The position numbers were made by a program, and so were the translations under genes. The notes below the pieces were generated by a model. It ran no database searches. It was not told the origin of the DNA and saw only the letters and a program-made list of their open reading frames with translations. A DNA stretch of 9,215 bases from Bacteroidota bacterium (GTDB taxonomy: Bacteria; Bacteroidota; Bacteroidia; Bacteroidales; Prolixibacteraceae): contig JAUYEQ010000074.1 of NCBI GenBank assembly GCA_030691295.1, forward strand, positions 1-9,215. The letters run 5' to 3'. This document shows, one piece after another, positions 1 through 5,864 of the stretch (within the stretch, counting starts at the first letter, position 1; each line of letters starts with the position of its first letter).

Positions 1-38
1 AGGATTACGAATACTGAAAAAGCTATTAACAATTTCAT
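1..38 (-). CDS. Possible 5' end of a signal-peptide gene (partial, uncertain)
   Basis: On the minus strand an ATG at 38-36 opens a frame reading MKLLIAFSVFVI before the window edge. A lysine followed by a hydrophobic stretch is what a signal peptide or lipoprotein leader looks like. Against it, the frame is only 12 codons long, and it starts about 12 nt after the U-run of the purE terminator, which leaves little room for a promoter. The competing reading is a plus-strand gene whose last codons (DYEY) end at a TGA at 15-17, convergent with purE and sharing the terminator at 43-96. The sequence shown cannot decide between them. Confidence 0.25.
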   Translation of the reverse strand, partial: MKLLIAFSVFVI

Positions 39-42
39 AACA

Positions 43-96
43 TGTATGCAAAAAAAAATTCCTGATTAAATTTCAGGAACCCTGATTTTGCATACA
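43..96. terminator. Nested hairpin terminator downstream of purE
   Basis: An inner perfect 7-bp stem (TTCCTGA at 59-65, TCAGGAA at 73-79, 7-nt loop) is followed, read on the minus strand, by nine U (the A-run at 50-58). That is a classic intrinsic terminator placed 48 nt after the purE stop. An outer 11-bp inverted repeat, TGTATGCAAAA at 43-53 and TTTTGCATACA at 86-96, encloses it. An alternative stem (TCAGG 73-77, CCTGA 81-85, then TTTT) could serve the plus strand. The symmetry suggests a bidirectional terminator between convergent genes. Confidence 0.75.
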
Positions 97-126
97 AGTT
101 ACAACTATTTTGATAATAAGTTATGT

Positions 127-657
127 CTAGTTTGTCTTAAACTTAAATTTTATTTCAGAAAGATCTTTATTGGCTTTTTCTATTTTTAATTTTAGGTCTT
201 CTTTGAAGGCTATAAGCTTGACTGCAAGTTGCTGATCACCAATTGCCATCATCTGAACTGCCAGAATTCCGGCATTTTGAGCGCCGTTAACCGCCACTGT
301 AGCGACCGGAATTCCCGGAGGCATCTGCACAATTGCAAGCAACGAGTCCAATCCGTTTAATGAGGCATTTATCGGAACTCCGATTACTGGCAACGTGGTC
401 ATTGCTGCAATTACGCCCGGTAAATGAGCAGCCATTCCGGCAGCCGCAATAATTACTTCGATACCCCGCGCTTTGGCTTCTTTGGCAAATATTTCCACCG
501 CTTCCGGTGTCCGGTGTGCCGATAATGCATTGATTTCAAAGGGTATTTCAAAATCGTCCAACACTTTTGCCGCAGCTTCCATTACTCCCAAATCGGACGT
601 ACTCCCCATGATAATGCTTACTCTTGGTTCCATCTTTTCAATATTTAATTTTTCCAA
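127..657 (-). CDS. purE: N5-carboxyaminoimidazole ribonucleotide mutase, class I PurE
   Basis: PurE moves the carboxyl group of N5-CAIR to carbon 4, giving CAIR, in de novo purine synthesis in the cytoplasm; in bacteria the class I enzyme works with PurK, which is not in this window. The 176-residue protein has the full class I set: GSTSD (18-22), SAHRTP (46-51), AGMAAHLPG (73-81), PVIGVP (90-95), the IVQMPPGIPVATV stretch (109-121) and AQNAGILA (126-133). The histidines of SAHRTP and AAHLPG are present, so it should be active. An internal ATG at codon 9 (633-631) is an alternative start, because the conserved domain begins just after it. I keep the longer form: a -7 element at 706-699 would give a leader of about 35 nt. 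The gene is divergent from hpt, placing de novo synthesis and salvage back to back, and ends at its own terminator. Confidence 0.96.
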   Translation of the reverse strand: MEKLNIEKMEPRVSIIMGSTSDLGVMEAAAKVLDDFEIPFEINALSAHRTPEAVEIFAKEAKARGIEVIIAAAGMAAHLPGVIAAMTTLPVIGVPINASLNGLDSLLAIVQMPPGIPVATVAVNGAQNAGILAVQMMAIGDQQLAVKLIAFKEDLKLKIEKANKDLSEIKFKFKTN

Positions 658-672
658 TAGAAATTAGTTTTG

Positions 673-680
673 TTACTTTG
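673..680 (+). promoter_or_regulatory. Weak candidate promoter for hpt-adk
   Basis: TTACTTTG matches TAnnTTTG at five of the six fixed positions and points toward hpt. It would leave a leader of about 80 nt. No -33 element is visible. It is the best candidate I see for the hpt unit, but it is weak. Confidence 0.22.
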
Positions 681-688
681 TCGCTTTA

Positions 689-724
689 TTTTCTGAGGCA
701 AAAATAAGCCAAAAAATCAGAAAA
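689..724. repeat. Inverted repeat in the purE-hpt divergent promoter region
   Basis: TTTTCTGA at 689-696 is repeated inverted as TCAGAAAA at 717-724. Inside it GGC at 697-699 faces GCC at 708-710, so a longer stem forms if six A residues bulge out. The predicted purE -7 element (699-706) lies within the repeat, so it could be an operator for purE and hpt. AT-rich DNA makes such repeats by chance fairly often, so function is inferred only. Confidence 0.4.
699..706 (-). promoter_or_regulatory. Predicted purE promoter, -7 element
   Basis: Minus-strand TATTTTTG matches the Bacteroidota -7 consensus TAnnTTTG exactly. Transcription would start near 692 and give a leader of about 35 nt before the purE ATG. 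No clear TTTG/TTG -33 element lies at the usual distance. Confidence 0.45.
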
Positions 725-767
725 TGTAGATTCCACAGCAACTGAATATTTCCCAATTTGAAGAACG

Positions 768-1319
768 ATGAAAAACGTAACTATTCTTGACAAGGAATTT
801 GAACTGTTTATTCCTTACGAAAAAATCAGGTCTATTGTAGAAGAGATGGCCGAGAAAATGAACCATGATTTTAAAGATAAAAATCCATTGTTTATCTGTA
901 TTCTGAATGGGTCATTCATGTTTGCGGCTGAAATATTCAAACGCATTTCATTGCTCGATGCTCAAATTTCGTTTATTAAACTTGCATCCTATTCAGGTAC
1001 AAGCACTACCGGGAAAATAACAGAACTGATCGGTCTGAATGAAGATCTGACAGGCCGCACGGTTGTTGTTTTGGAAGATATTGTGGATTCAGGAATTACA
1101 ATTGAAAAAACGATTGAACAGATCAGGAGCAAAAACCCATTGGATGTTAAAATTGCGACACTGCTTTTAAAGCCTGATTCACTGAAGGTAAAAGTACCGT
1201 TGGACTATATTGGAATTGAAATTCCGGATGATTTTATTGTTGGTTATGGGCTTGATTATAATGGCTTAGGACGTAATTTGATAGATATTTATAAAGTAAC
1301 CGAAAAGTTACCCAATTGA
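768..1319 (+). CDS. hpt: Hypoxanthine(-guanine) phosphoribosyltransferase
   Basis: This salvage enzyme joins hypoxanthine, and usually guanine, to PRPP to make IMP or GMP. The 183-residue protein has the length of the bacterial type I phosphoribosyltransferase family. Visible are the flexible-loop region with SYSGTST (74-80), the PRPP-binding loop VVLEDIVDSGIT (100-111) with its paired acidic residues and the DSG turn, LLLKPDS (132-138) with the purine-contacting lysine, and FIVGYGLDYN (156-165), typical of Hpt rather than of xanthine or adenine enzymes. The gene is divergent from purE and lies 9 nt ahead of adk, so hpt and adk are almost certainly one transcript. The leader has no Shine-Dalgarno sequence, as is usual in Bacteroidota. 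Exact base preference (hypoxanthine against guanine) cannot be read from sequence alone. Confidence 0.95.
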   Translation: MKNVTILDKEFELFIPYEKIRSIVEEMAEKMNHDFKDKNPLFICILNGSFMFAAEIFKRISLLDAQISFIKLASYSGTSTTGKITELIGLNEDLTGRTVVVLEDIVDSGITIEKTIEQIRSKNPLDVKIATLLLKPDSLKVKVPLDYIGIEIPDDFIVGYGLDYNGLGRNLIDIYKVTEKLPN

Positions 1320-1328
1320 TCTTTAGTA

Positions 1329-1901
1329 ATGTTAAATCTTGTTTTATTTGGCCCACCGGGTGCTGGTAAAGGCACTCAGGCCGATTTTCTAATTGAGAAA
1401 TTTAAACTGATCCACCTTTCAACAGGTGATTTGCTACGAAATGAAATTGCTGCAAAAACCGAGCTTGGGATAGAAGCCAAAAGATTGATGGATAAAGGAT
1501 TTCTTGCTTCAGATTCGATTGTAATCAGTATGATCAAATCAAAGCTGCAGGAAAACTTTGATGCCAACGGATTTATCTTTGATGGCTTTCCACGCACAGT
1601 AGAACAGGCCACTGCGCTCGATCATCTTTTAGAAGAAAAGGGTACTCCGGTTTCCGGAATGCTTTGCCTTTGTGTTGAAAAAGAGGAATTGATCAATCGC
1701 ATACTTCATCGCGGAAAAACCTCCGGACGTTCTGATGATCATGATGTTTCAATTATTGAGAACAGAATTAGGATATACAACGAAAAAACAAAGCCATTGA
1801 CAGAATTCTATGCAGCCCAGAATAAATTTTATAAAATTGATGGTATGGGTTCGGTCGAAGATATTGCAAATCGGTTGATTGAGACAATTAGTTCACTTTA
1901 A
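1329..1901 (+). CDS. adk: Adenylate kinase, short type
   Basis: Adk catalyses AMP + ATP to 2 ADP and sets the cellular adenylate balance. The 190-residue protein shows the P-loop GPPGAGKGTQ (8-17), the AMP-site STGDLLR (31-37), GFPRT (86-90), the lid arginines in RGKTSGRSDD (128-137) and the R-x-R-x-x-Y helix (146-150). The lid is the short version: the roughly 30-residue insert and the four zinc-binding cysteines of long-type enzymes are missing, as commonly seen in Bacteroidota. All catalytic arginines of the core appear present. The start follows the hpt stop by 9 nt, and a strong terminator lies 20 nt after the stop, so the hpt-adk unit ends here. Confidence 0.96.
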   Translation: MLNLVLFGPPGAGKGTQADFLIEKFKLIHLSTGDLLRNEIAAKTELGIEAKRLMDKGFLASDSIVISMIKSKLQENFDANGFIFDGFPRTVEQATALDHLLEEKGTPVSGMLCLCVEKEELINRILHRGKTSGRSDDHDVSIIENRIRIYNEKTKPLTEFYAAQNKFYKIDGMGSVEDIANRLIETISSL

Positions 1902-1921
1902 GTTTCTGATAATAAACACAT

Positions 1922-1959
1922 AAAGACGATTGGTTTGTTGGCCATTCGTCTTTTTTTTT
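1922..1959 (+). terminator. Intrinsic terminator of hpt-adk, just before obg
   Basis: AAAGACGA (1922-1929) pairs with TCGTCTTT (1946-1953). The stem continues past one T-T mismatch as TGG (1931-1933) with CCA (1942-1944), around an 8-nt loop. Nine T (1951-1959) follow directly. The obg start is only 28 nt further on, so the same hairpin could instead act as an attenuator or processing site. Confidence 0.85.
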
Positions 1960-1960
1960 G
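1953..1960 (+). promoter_or_regulatory. Weak candidate obg promoter overlapping the terminator
   Basis: The end of the T-run reads TTTTTTTG, which has T-x-n-n-TTTG of the TAnnTTTG consensus with one mismatch. A second one-mismatch copy, TTGGTTTG, lies in the hairpin at 1930-1937. A start near 1966 would give a leader of about 22 nt. If obg has its own promoter it must overlap the terminator, because nothing else fits between them. Confidence 0.2.
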
Positions 1961-1987
1961 CATATTGCGCCCACAATAAAAACATAT

Positions 1988-2977
1988 ATGGCAGATACAA
2001 ATTTTGTTGATTACGTTAAAATATTTTGCAAATCAGGAAATGGCGGTCCCGGATCGACCCATTTGAGAAGAGAAAAATCAGAACCAAAAGGAGGCCCTGA
2101 TGGTGGCGATGGCGGACGTGGCGGACATATTATCCTGAGAGGAAATGCTCAAATGTGGACATTGCTTCACCTGAAATATCGCAAACATGTTTTTGCAGGT
2201 CATGGAGGATCTGGCGGAAAGCAATGCAGCAGTGGAGCTGATGGTGAGGACGTTATTCTGGATGTTCCTTTGGGAACCCTGGCCAAAGATGCCGAAACCG
2301 GTGAATTCCTCTTCGAAATTACTCAGGATGGCGAATCGCATATTCTTGTTCAGGGTGGACGTGGAGGATTGGGAAATACTCATTTTAAATCGCCAACTCA
2401 ACAAACACCGCGTTTCGCACAACCTGGTGAAGAACTGATTGAAGGTTATTATACATTGGAACTTAAAATTCTTGCCGATGTAGGTTTAGTTGGATTCCCA
2501 AGTGCCGGAAAATCAACGTTACTTTCGGTTGTTTCGGCCGCAAAGCCAAAAATTGCCGATTATCCGTTTACCACACTGGTTCCAAATCTGGGAATTGTAA
2601 GTTACCGCGATAACCAGTCGTTCGTAATGGCCGATATTCCGGGAATTATTGAAGGAGCTCACGAGGGTAAAGGACTTGGACTTCGCTTTCTGCGCCACAT
2701 CGAACGCAATTCAATGCTTTTGTTCATGGTTCCGGCGGATGCAAAAGATTACCGGAGAGAATTTTTTATCCTGATGAACGAGCTGGAAAAATACAATCCT
2801 GAATTGCTCGATAAAGAGCGTTTTCTTGTGATCAGTAAAAGCGATTTTCTGGATGAAGAATTGAAAACTGAAATTTCTGAGGTTCTGAACGACATTCCGC
2901 ATCAGTTTATTTCATCCATTACCGGAGAAGGAATCCTTAGTCTGAAAGATAAAATCTGGCAAATACTGAATAAATAA
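1988..2977 (+). CDS. obg: Obg/CgtA GTPase, ribosome assembly
   Basis: Obg is an essential GTPase that binds the 50S subunit late in assembly and links translation to stress responses. From ATG 1988 the protein has 329 residues. The glycine-rich Obg fold covers about 1-160. The G domain follows with G1 GFPSAGKST (169-177), the switch I region YPFTTLVP (192-199), G3 DIPG (216-219), G4 written SKSD (283-286) instead of NKxD, and G5 SSITG (309-313). The C-terminal OCT domain of longer homologues is absent. An upstream in-frame ATG at 1958 would start inside the terminator T-run and add ten unconserved residues, while [10 protein letters not shown] matches the family's usual start, so 1988 is preferred. 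The PAP2 gene follows after 6 nt. The window thus holds the hpt, adk and obg order on one strand. Confidence 0.95.
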   Translation: MADTNFVDYVKIFCKSGNGGPGSTHLRREKSEPKGGPDGGDGGRGGHIILRGNAQMWTLLHLKYRKHVFAGHGGSGGKQCSSGADGEDVILDVPLGTLAKDAETGEFLFEITQDGESHILVQGGRGGLGNTHFKSPTQQTPRFAQPGEELIEGYYTLELKILADVGLVGFPSAGKSTLLSVVSAAKPKIADYPFTTLVPNLGIVSYRDNQSFVMADIPGIIEGAHEGKGLGLRFLRHIERNSMLLFMVPADAKDYRREFFILMNELEKYNPELLDKERFLVISKSDFLDEELKTEISEVLNDIPHQFISSITGEGILSLKDKIWQILNK

Positions 2978-2983
2978 CAGGTT

Positions 2984-3679
2984 ATGGATATTTTAGAAGC
3001 TATCAGGCAAATAGACCAAACGCTTTTACTTTTCCTGAACAGTTTTCACAACAGCTTTTGGGATAAGGCCAATATTTTATGGACCAGCAAGGAAATCTGG
3101 TATCCGTTTTATGCGTTGCTGTTGTATTTTATCATTAAAAAGTATGGTCGGAATTCAATCTACATTATCATTATTCTTGCGCTGGCAATTGCTGTCAGCG
3201 ACCAGTTTTCGGGATTGATTAAGGATTTGACACAACGACTGCGACCAACGCATGATCCCAATTTGAATGGTTTAATCCACAACATAGTAAACAAGGGTGG
3301 ACTTTACGGTTTCTTCTCGGCACATGCAGCCAATAGCTTTACGGTAGCGGCTTTTACAACTTTTTTGTTCCGGAACAGATGGTATTCCATGCTGATTTTT
3401 ATTTGGGCAATTGTTGTTTCATACACGCGTATCTATCTGGGAATGCACTTCCCACTGGATATTCTCACAGGTTGTGTCTGGGGTATTCTCACCGGTTTTG
3501 CTGCTTACAAAGCAATTCTCTGGATTCAAAAAAAGTACTTTAAATCGATGCTTCCCGATATTTCAAAAACCAACCTTTCCAATGAAGAGTCGGCTGCGAT
3601 ATTGGTTTCGTTTATCATCTACATCGCAACCATGCTTTTAACGATCAATCGTTTAGCTCATTACCAGTTTTTTAATTAA
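2984..3679 (+). CDS. PAP2-family membrane phosphatase
   Basis: The 231-residue integral membrane protein belongs to the PAP2/acid phosphatase superfamily, whose members remove phosphate from phosphatidic acid, undecaprenyl pyrophosphate or similar lipids. All three active-site motifs are present: K-x6-RP (K80 to RP 87-88), SAH (112-114, a common variant of PSGH) and R-x5-H-x3-D (R149, H155, D159). About six hydrophobic segments fit the usual topology (near 40-52, 57-76, 115-130, 133-150, 160-178 and 205-224). It starts 6 nt after obg, and its TAA overlaps the ATG of the next gene, so translation is probably coupled to both neighbours. The substrate cannot be told from sequence. Undecaprenyl pyrophosphate recycling is one reasonable guess because such lipid phosphatases serve cell-wall synthesis, but lipid A or phosphatidylglycerophosphate are also possible. 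Confidence 0.88.
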   Translation: MDILEAIRQIDQTLLLFLNSFHNSFWDKANILWTSKEIWYPFYALLLYFIIKKYGRNSIYIIIILALAIAVSDQFSGLIKDLTQRLRPTHDPNLNGLIHNIVNKGGLYGFFSAHAANSFTVAAFTTFLFRNRWYSMLIFIWAIVVSYTRIYLGMHFPLDILTGCVWGILTGFAAYKAILWIQKKYFKSMLPDISKTNLSNEESAAILVSFIIYIATMLLTINRLAHYQFFN

Positions 3680-5472
3680 TGGAACACAAAATCACAAGCC
3701 AATACGAGGCTTTAGCGCATAAGTATCAGCAGGAACTCGACAAAAAGAGATTTCAGGTTCGCATTATTTCATGGCTTAGGCTTGCTTTTTTTCTATCTGT
3801 TATACCGGTTTTTATTTACCTGATGCCTGTTAGTTATCTGATCGGCTGGATCACTGTTTTTTTATGCCTGACAGCTTTTCTGTTTTTGGTAAAACGTTCA
3901 GTCAGCGCTGAAAAGCAACTGAAATATCTTCAGAATCTGGCCGAAATAAATACAAATGAGATCCGGGGAATTAACCGCGATTTCAGCCCGTTTGATCCGG
4001 GAATTGAATTTATCCATCCCGATCATGATTATTCGTACGACCTTGATTTGTTTGGTGAGAATTCGTTCTTCCAGTTTCTGAACCGGACAGTCACTTCAGG
4101 AGGTAAAAACAAATTGGCCGCAGCGGTGCAGAAAAGCGACGTGGACGCTGAAACCATCAGGCAAAAACAATTGGCGGTTAATGAATTGGCCGAAGATTTG
4201 GATTGGCGGCAACAATTCCTCGCATCGGGGCGAAATGCTGAAAACACCGGTTTTGCTGAAACTGTTTTTCATCAGAAAGAACCATTGCTTCTGAAACATA
4301 TTTCATTTCTGAAAATTGTTCTCGCCGTACTTCCAGTTGTTACTTTGTTGTTGGGCGTTTTTTGGATAATGGATTCAATACCAGATCAATTGTTTTATTT
4401 TGCTGTTTTTACGCAGTGGGTTTTGTTCCTTTCCTATTCGCAAACCATCAGTAAATTCAAAAAGGTATTCGGTTTAAAAACCAAATTGTTGAATCAGTAT
4501 GTTGATATGCTGTTGCTTATCGAGAAACGAGAATTTAATTCTGCCTGGTTGGTTCAACTAAGGAGCAAATTATACAATCAGGGAAAACCAGCTAGTCAGA
4601 TCACTTCCGCGCTTCAGAAAATATTGAATGAGCTGGATTATTCACAAAACATTATTGTCGGTTTTGTGCTGGATTCAATCATTCTTTGGGATATTCGCTG
4701 TGTTTACCAATTGCACAAATGGCAAAAAAACTTTGGCGGTCAATTGGAAGAATGGTTTGAAGTAATTGCTGAATTTGATTCAATGATCAGTTTGACCAAT
4801 TTGAATTACAACCATCCTGAATGGACGGTTCCAACGATTTATCCGCGTGGGTTCACAATTCAGGCTGAAAACCTTGGCCATCCGTTGATTGCCACTAAAA
4901 AAAGGATTGACAATCATTTCGAACTGTGCAACGGCCAGCAGATTGTAATCATTACCGGGGCAAATATGGCCGGGAAAAGTACTTTTTTGCGAACGGTTGG
5001 AATTAACCTTATTATGGCTTCTCAGGGATGTAAGGTTTGTGCCACTTCATTTGGATTTTCGCCGGTACGCCTGTTTACAAATATGCGCACCACTGATAAT
5101 CTCATGAAAGACGAATCGTATTTTTATGCTGAGTTGCTGCGTTTGAAAAATATGCTCGAACTGCTTCGAAAAGGTGAAAAGCTTTTCATTATTATTGATG
5201 AGATGCTGAAAGGAACCAATTCTGTTGACAAGCTGAATGGTTCAGTTGAGGTTCTGAAACAACTGGTGCAGCTTAATACACATTGTATGGTGGCTACCCA
5301 CGATTTGAAACTGACAGAGTTGGCAGAAATTTTTCCGGGAATTATTAAAAATCAGTGTTTTGAAGTAAATCTTTCCGGCGATGAGTTGCAGTTTGATTAT
5401 AAGCTGAAGGAGGGTGTAACCAGTACCATGAATGCTACTTTCCTGATGAAAAAAATGGGGATCATAAAGTAA
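3679..5472 (+). CDS. Membrane-anchored MutS-related ATPase
   Basis: The 597-residue protein ends in a MutS-type ABC ATPase: Walker A GANMAGKST (427-435), the signature stretch around TTDNLMKDESYF (471-482), Walker B LFIIIDE with D507 and E508, and the switch THD (540-542). GHPLI (400-404) matches the strand ahead of the P-loop in MutS proteins. Residues about 115-155 (DLDLFGENSFF, then RTVTSGG) resemble the start of the MutS core (domain III), and a lever-like helical region follows. Domain I with the mismatch-reading F-x-E, and the connector, are absent. Hydrophobic segments at about 29-47, 53-72, 211-231 and 236-255 predict four membrane passes, the last pair inserted within the core. It is therefore unlikely to be classical mismatch repair MutS. 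It overlaps the PAP2 gene by one base (TAATG). Related proteins occur in Bacteroidota and are often labelled MutS, but I know of no established function. Confidence 0.88.
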   Translation: MEHKITSQYEALAHKYQQELDKKRFQVRIISWLRLAFFLSVIPVFIYLMPVSYLIGWITVFLCLTAFLFLVKRSVSAEKQLKYLQNLAEINTNEIRGINRDFSPFDPGIEFIHPDHDYSYDLDLFGENSFFQFLNRTVTSGGKNKLAAAVQKSDVDAETIRQKQLAVNELAEDLDWRQQFLASGRNAENTGFAETVFHQKEPLLLKHISFLKIVLAVLPVVTLLLGVFWIMDSIPDQLFYFAVFTQWVLFLSYSQTISKFKKVFGLKTKLLNQYVDMLLLIEKREFNSAWLVQLRSKLYNQGKPASQITSALQKILNELDYSQNIIVGFVLDSIILWDIRCVYQLHKWQKNFGGQLEEWFEVIAEFDSMISLTNLNYNHPEWTVPTIYPRGFTIQAENLGHPLIATKKRIDNHFELCNGQQIVIITGANMAGKSTFLRTVGINLIMASQGCKVCATSFGFSPVRLFTNMRTTDNLMKDESYFYAELLRLKNMLELLRKGEKLFIIIDEMLKGTNSVDKLNGSVEVLKQLVQLNTHCMVATHDLKLTELAEIFPGIIKNQCFEVNLSGDELQFDYKLKEGVTSTMNATFLMKKMGIIK

Positions 5473-5483
5473 TTACAAAAAGA

Positions 5484-5507
5484 AAGCCCTGCAATTATGC
5501 AGGGCTT
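5484..5507. terminator. Convergent terminator between the MutS-like gene and csp
   Basis: A perfect 10-bp stem, AAGCCCTGCA (5484-5493) and TGCAGGGCTT (5498-5507), encloses a 4-nt loop. On the minus strand it is followed by TTTCTTTTTG, which suits the csp transcript. On the plus strand the tail (CGAACTTTTA) is weaker, but the hairpin lies 12 nt after the MutS-like stop and probably serves both genes. Confidence 0.85.
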
Positions 5508-5538
5508 CGAACTTTTAAATCTTTAAAATATTAGACTA

Positions 5539-5730
5539 TTATGCTAGTTTAACATTTACCGCGTTTAATCCTTTTCGTCCCTCTTGAAGTTCGTAAGTTA
5601 CGTCGTCATCTTCTCTGATTTGGTCAACCAAACCTGAAACGTGAACGAAGTATTCTTTGTCAGATTCACTGTCTTTAATAAAACCGAATCCTTTAGATTC
5701 GTTGAAAAATTTAACTTTACCTGTTTTCAT
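5539..5730 (-). CDS. Cold-shock domain protein (CspA family)
   Basis: This single-domain, 63-residue OB-fold protein binds single-stranded RNA and DNA and acts as an RNA chaperone. It has GKVKFFN at the start, the RNP1 motif KGFGFI (13-18) and the RNP2-like YFVHVSGL (27-34). It is slightly shorter than the 66-70 residues usual in Proteobacteria. The gene stands alone, with its own promoter and terminator. The predicted transcript start leaves a leader of only about 25 nt, far from the long thermosensing leader of E. coli cspA, so control by a long 5' RNA structure is unlikely. Whether it is cold-induced or constitutive is not shown. Confidence 0.94.
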   Translation of the reverse strand: MKTGKVKFFNESKGFGFIKDSESDKEYFVHVSGLVDQIREDDDVTYELQEGRKGLNAVNVKLA

Positions 5731-5761
5731 AATATGTAATAAAAAAATTGAAATATTGATG

Positions 5762-5769
5762 CAAATATA
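5762..5769 (-). promoter_or_regulatory. Predicted csp promoter, -7 element
   Basis: Minus-strand TATATTTG is an exact match to TAnnTTTG. A TTG at 5787-5785 lies 15 nt upstream, a little close for a -33 element. The predicted start is near 5755. The rest of the 134-nt gap up to the aspartate kinase stop is AT-rich, with no terminator visible for that gene. Confidence 0.6.
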
Positions 5770-5864
5770 GGGAAATATAGTTTACAACCTTATTTTAACG
5801 AAAAAAAATCCGAATTAATGTAAAATAAATGAGCATTCTGTTCGTTTAGCACAATCGGTAAAAA

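Noticed and set aside
93..99. TACAAGT half-site identical to the GntR operator half, downstream of purE
   Set aside because: There is no matching left half at the right spacing, and it lies beyond a gene end. A 7-mer match by chance is expected.
2078..2438. Extra frames on both strands inside obg
   Set aside because: They overlap the conserved glycine-rich Obg domain in other frames and resemble no family.
5820..5864. Possible terminator after the aspartate kinase gene
   Set aside because: No convincing stem with a U-run is present; read-through toward csp is possible.
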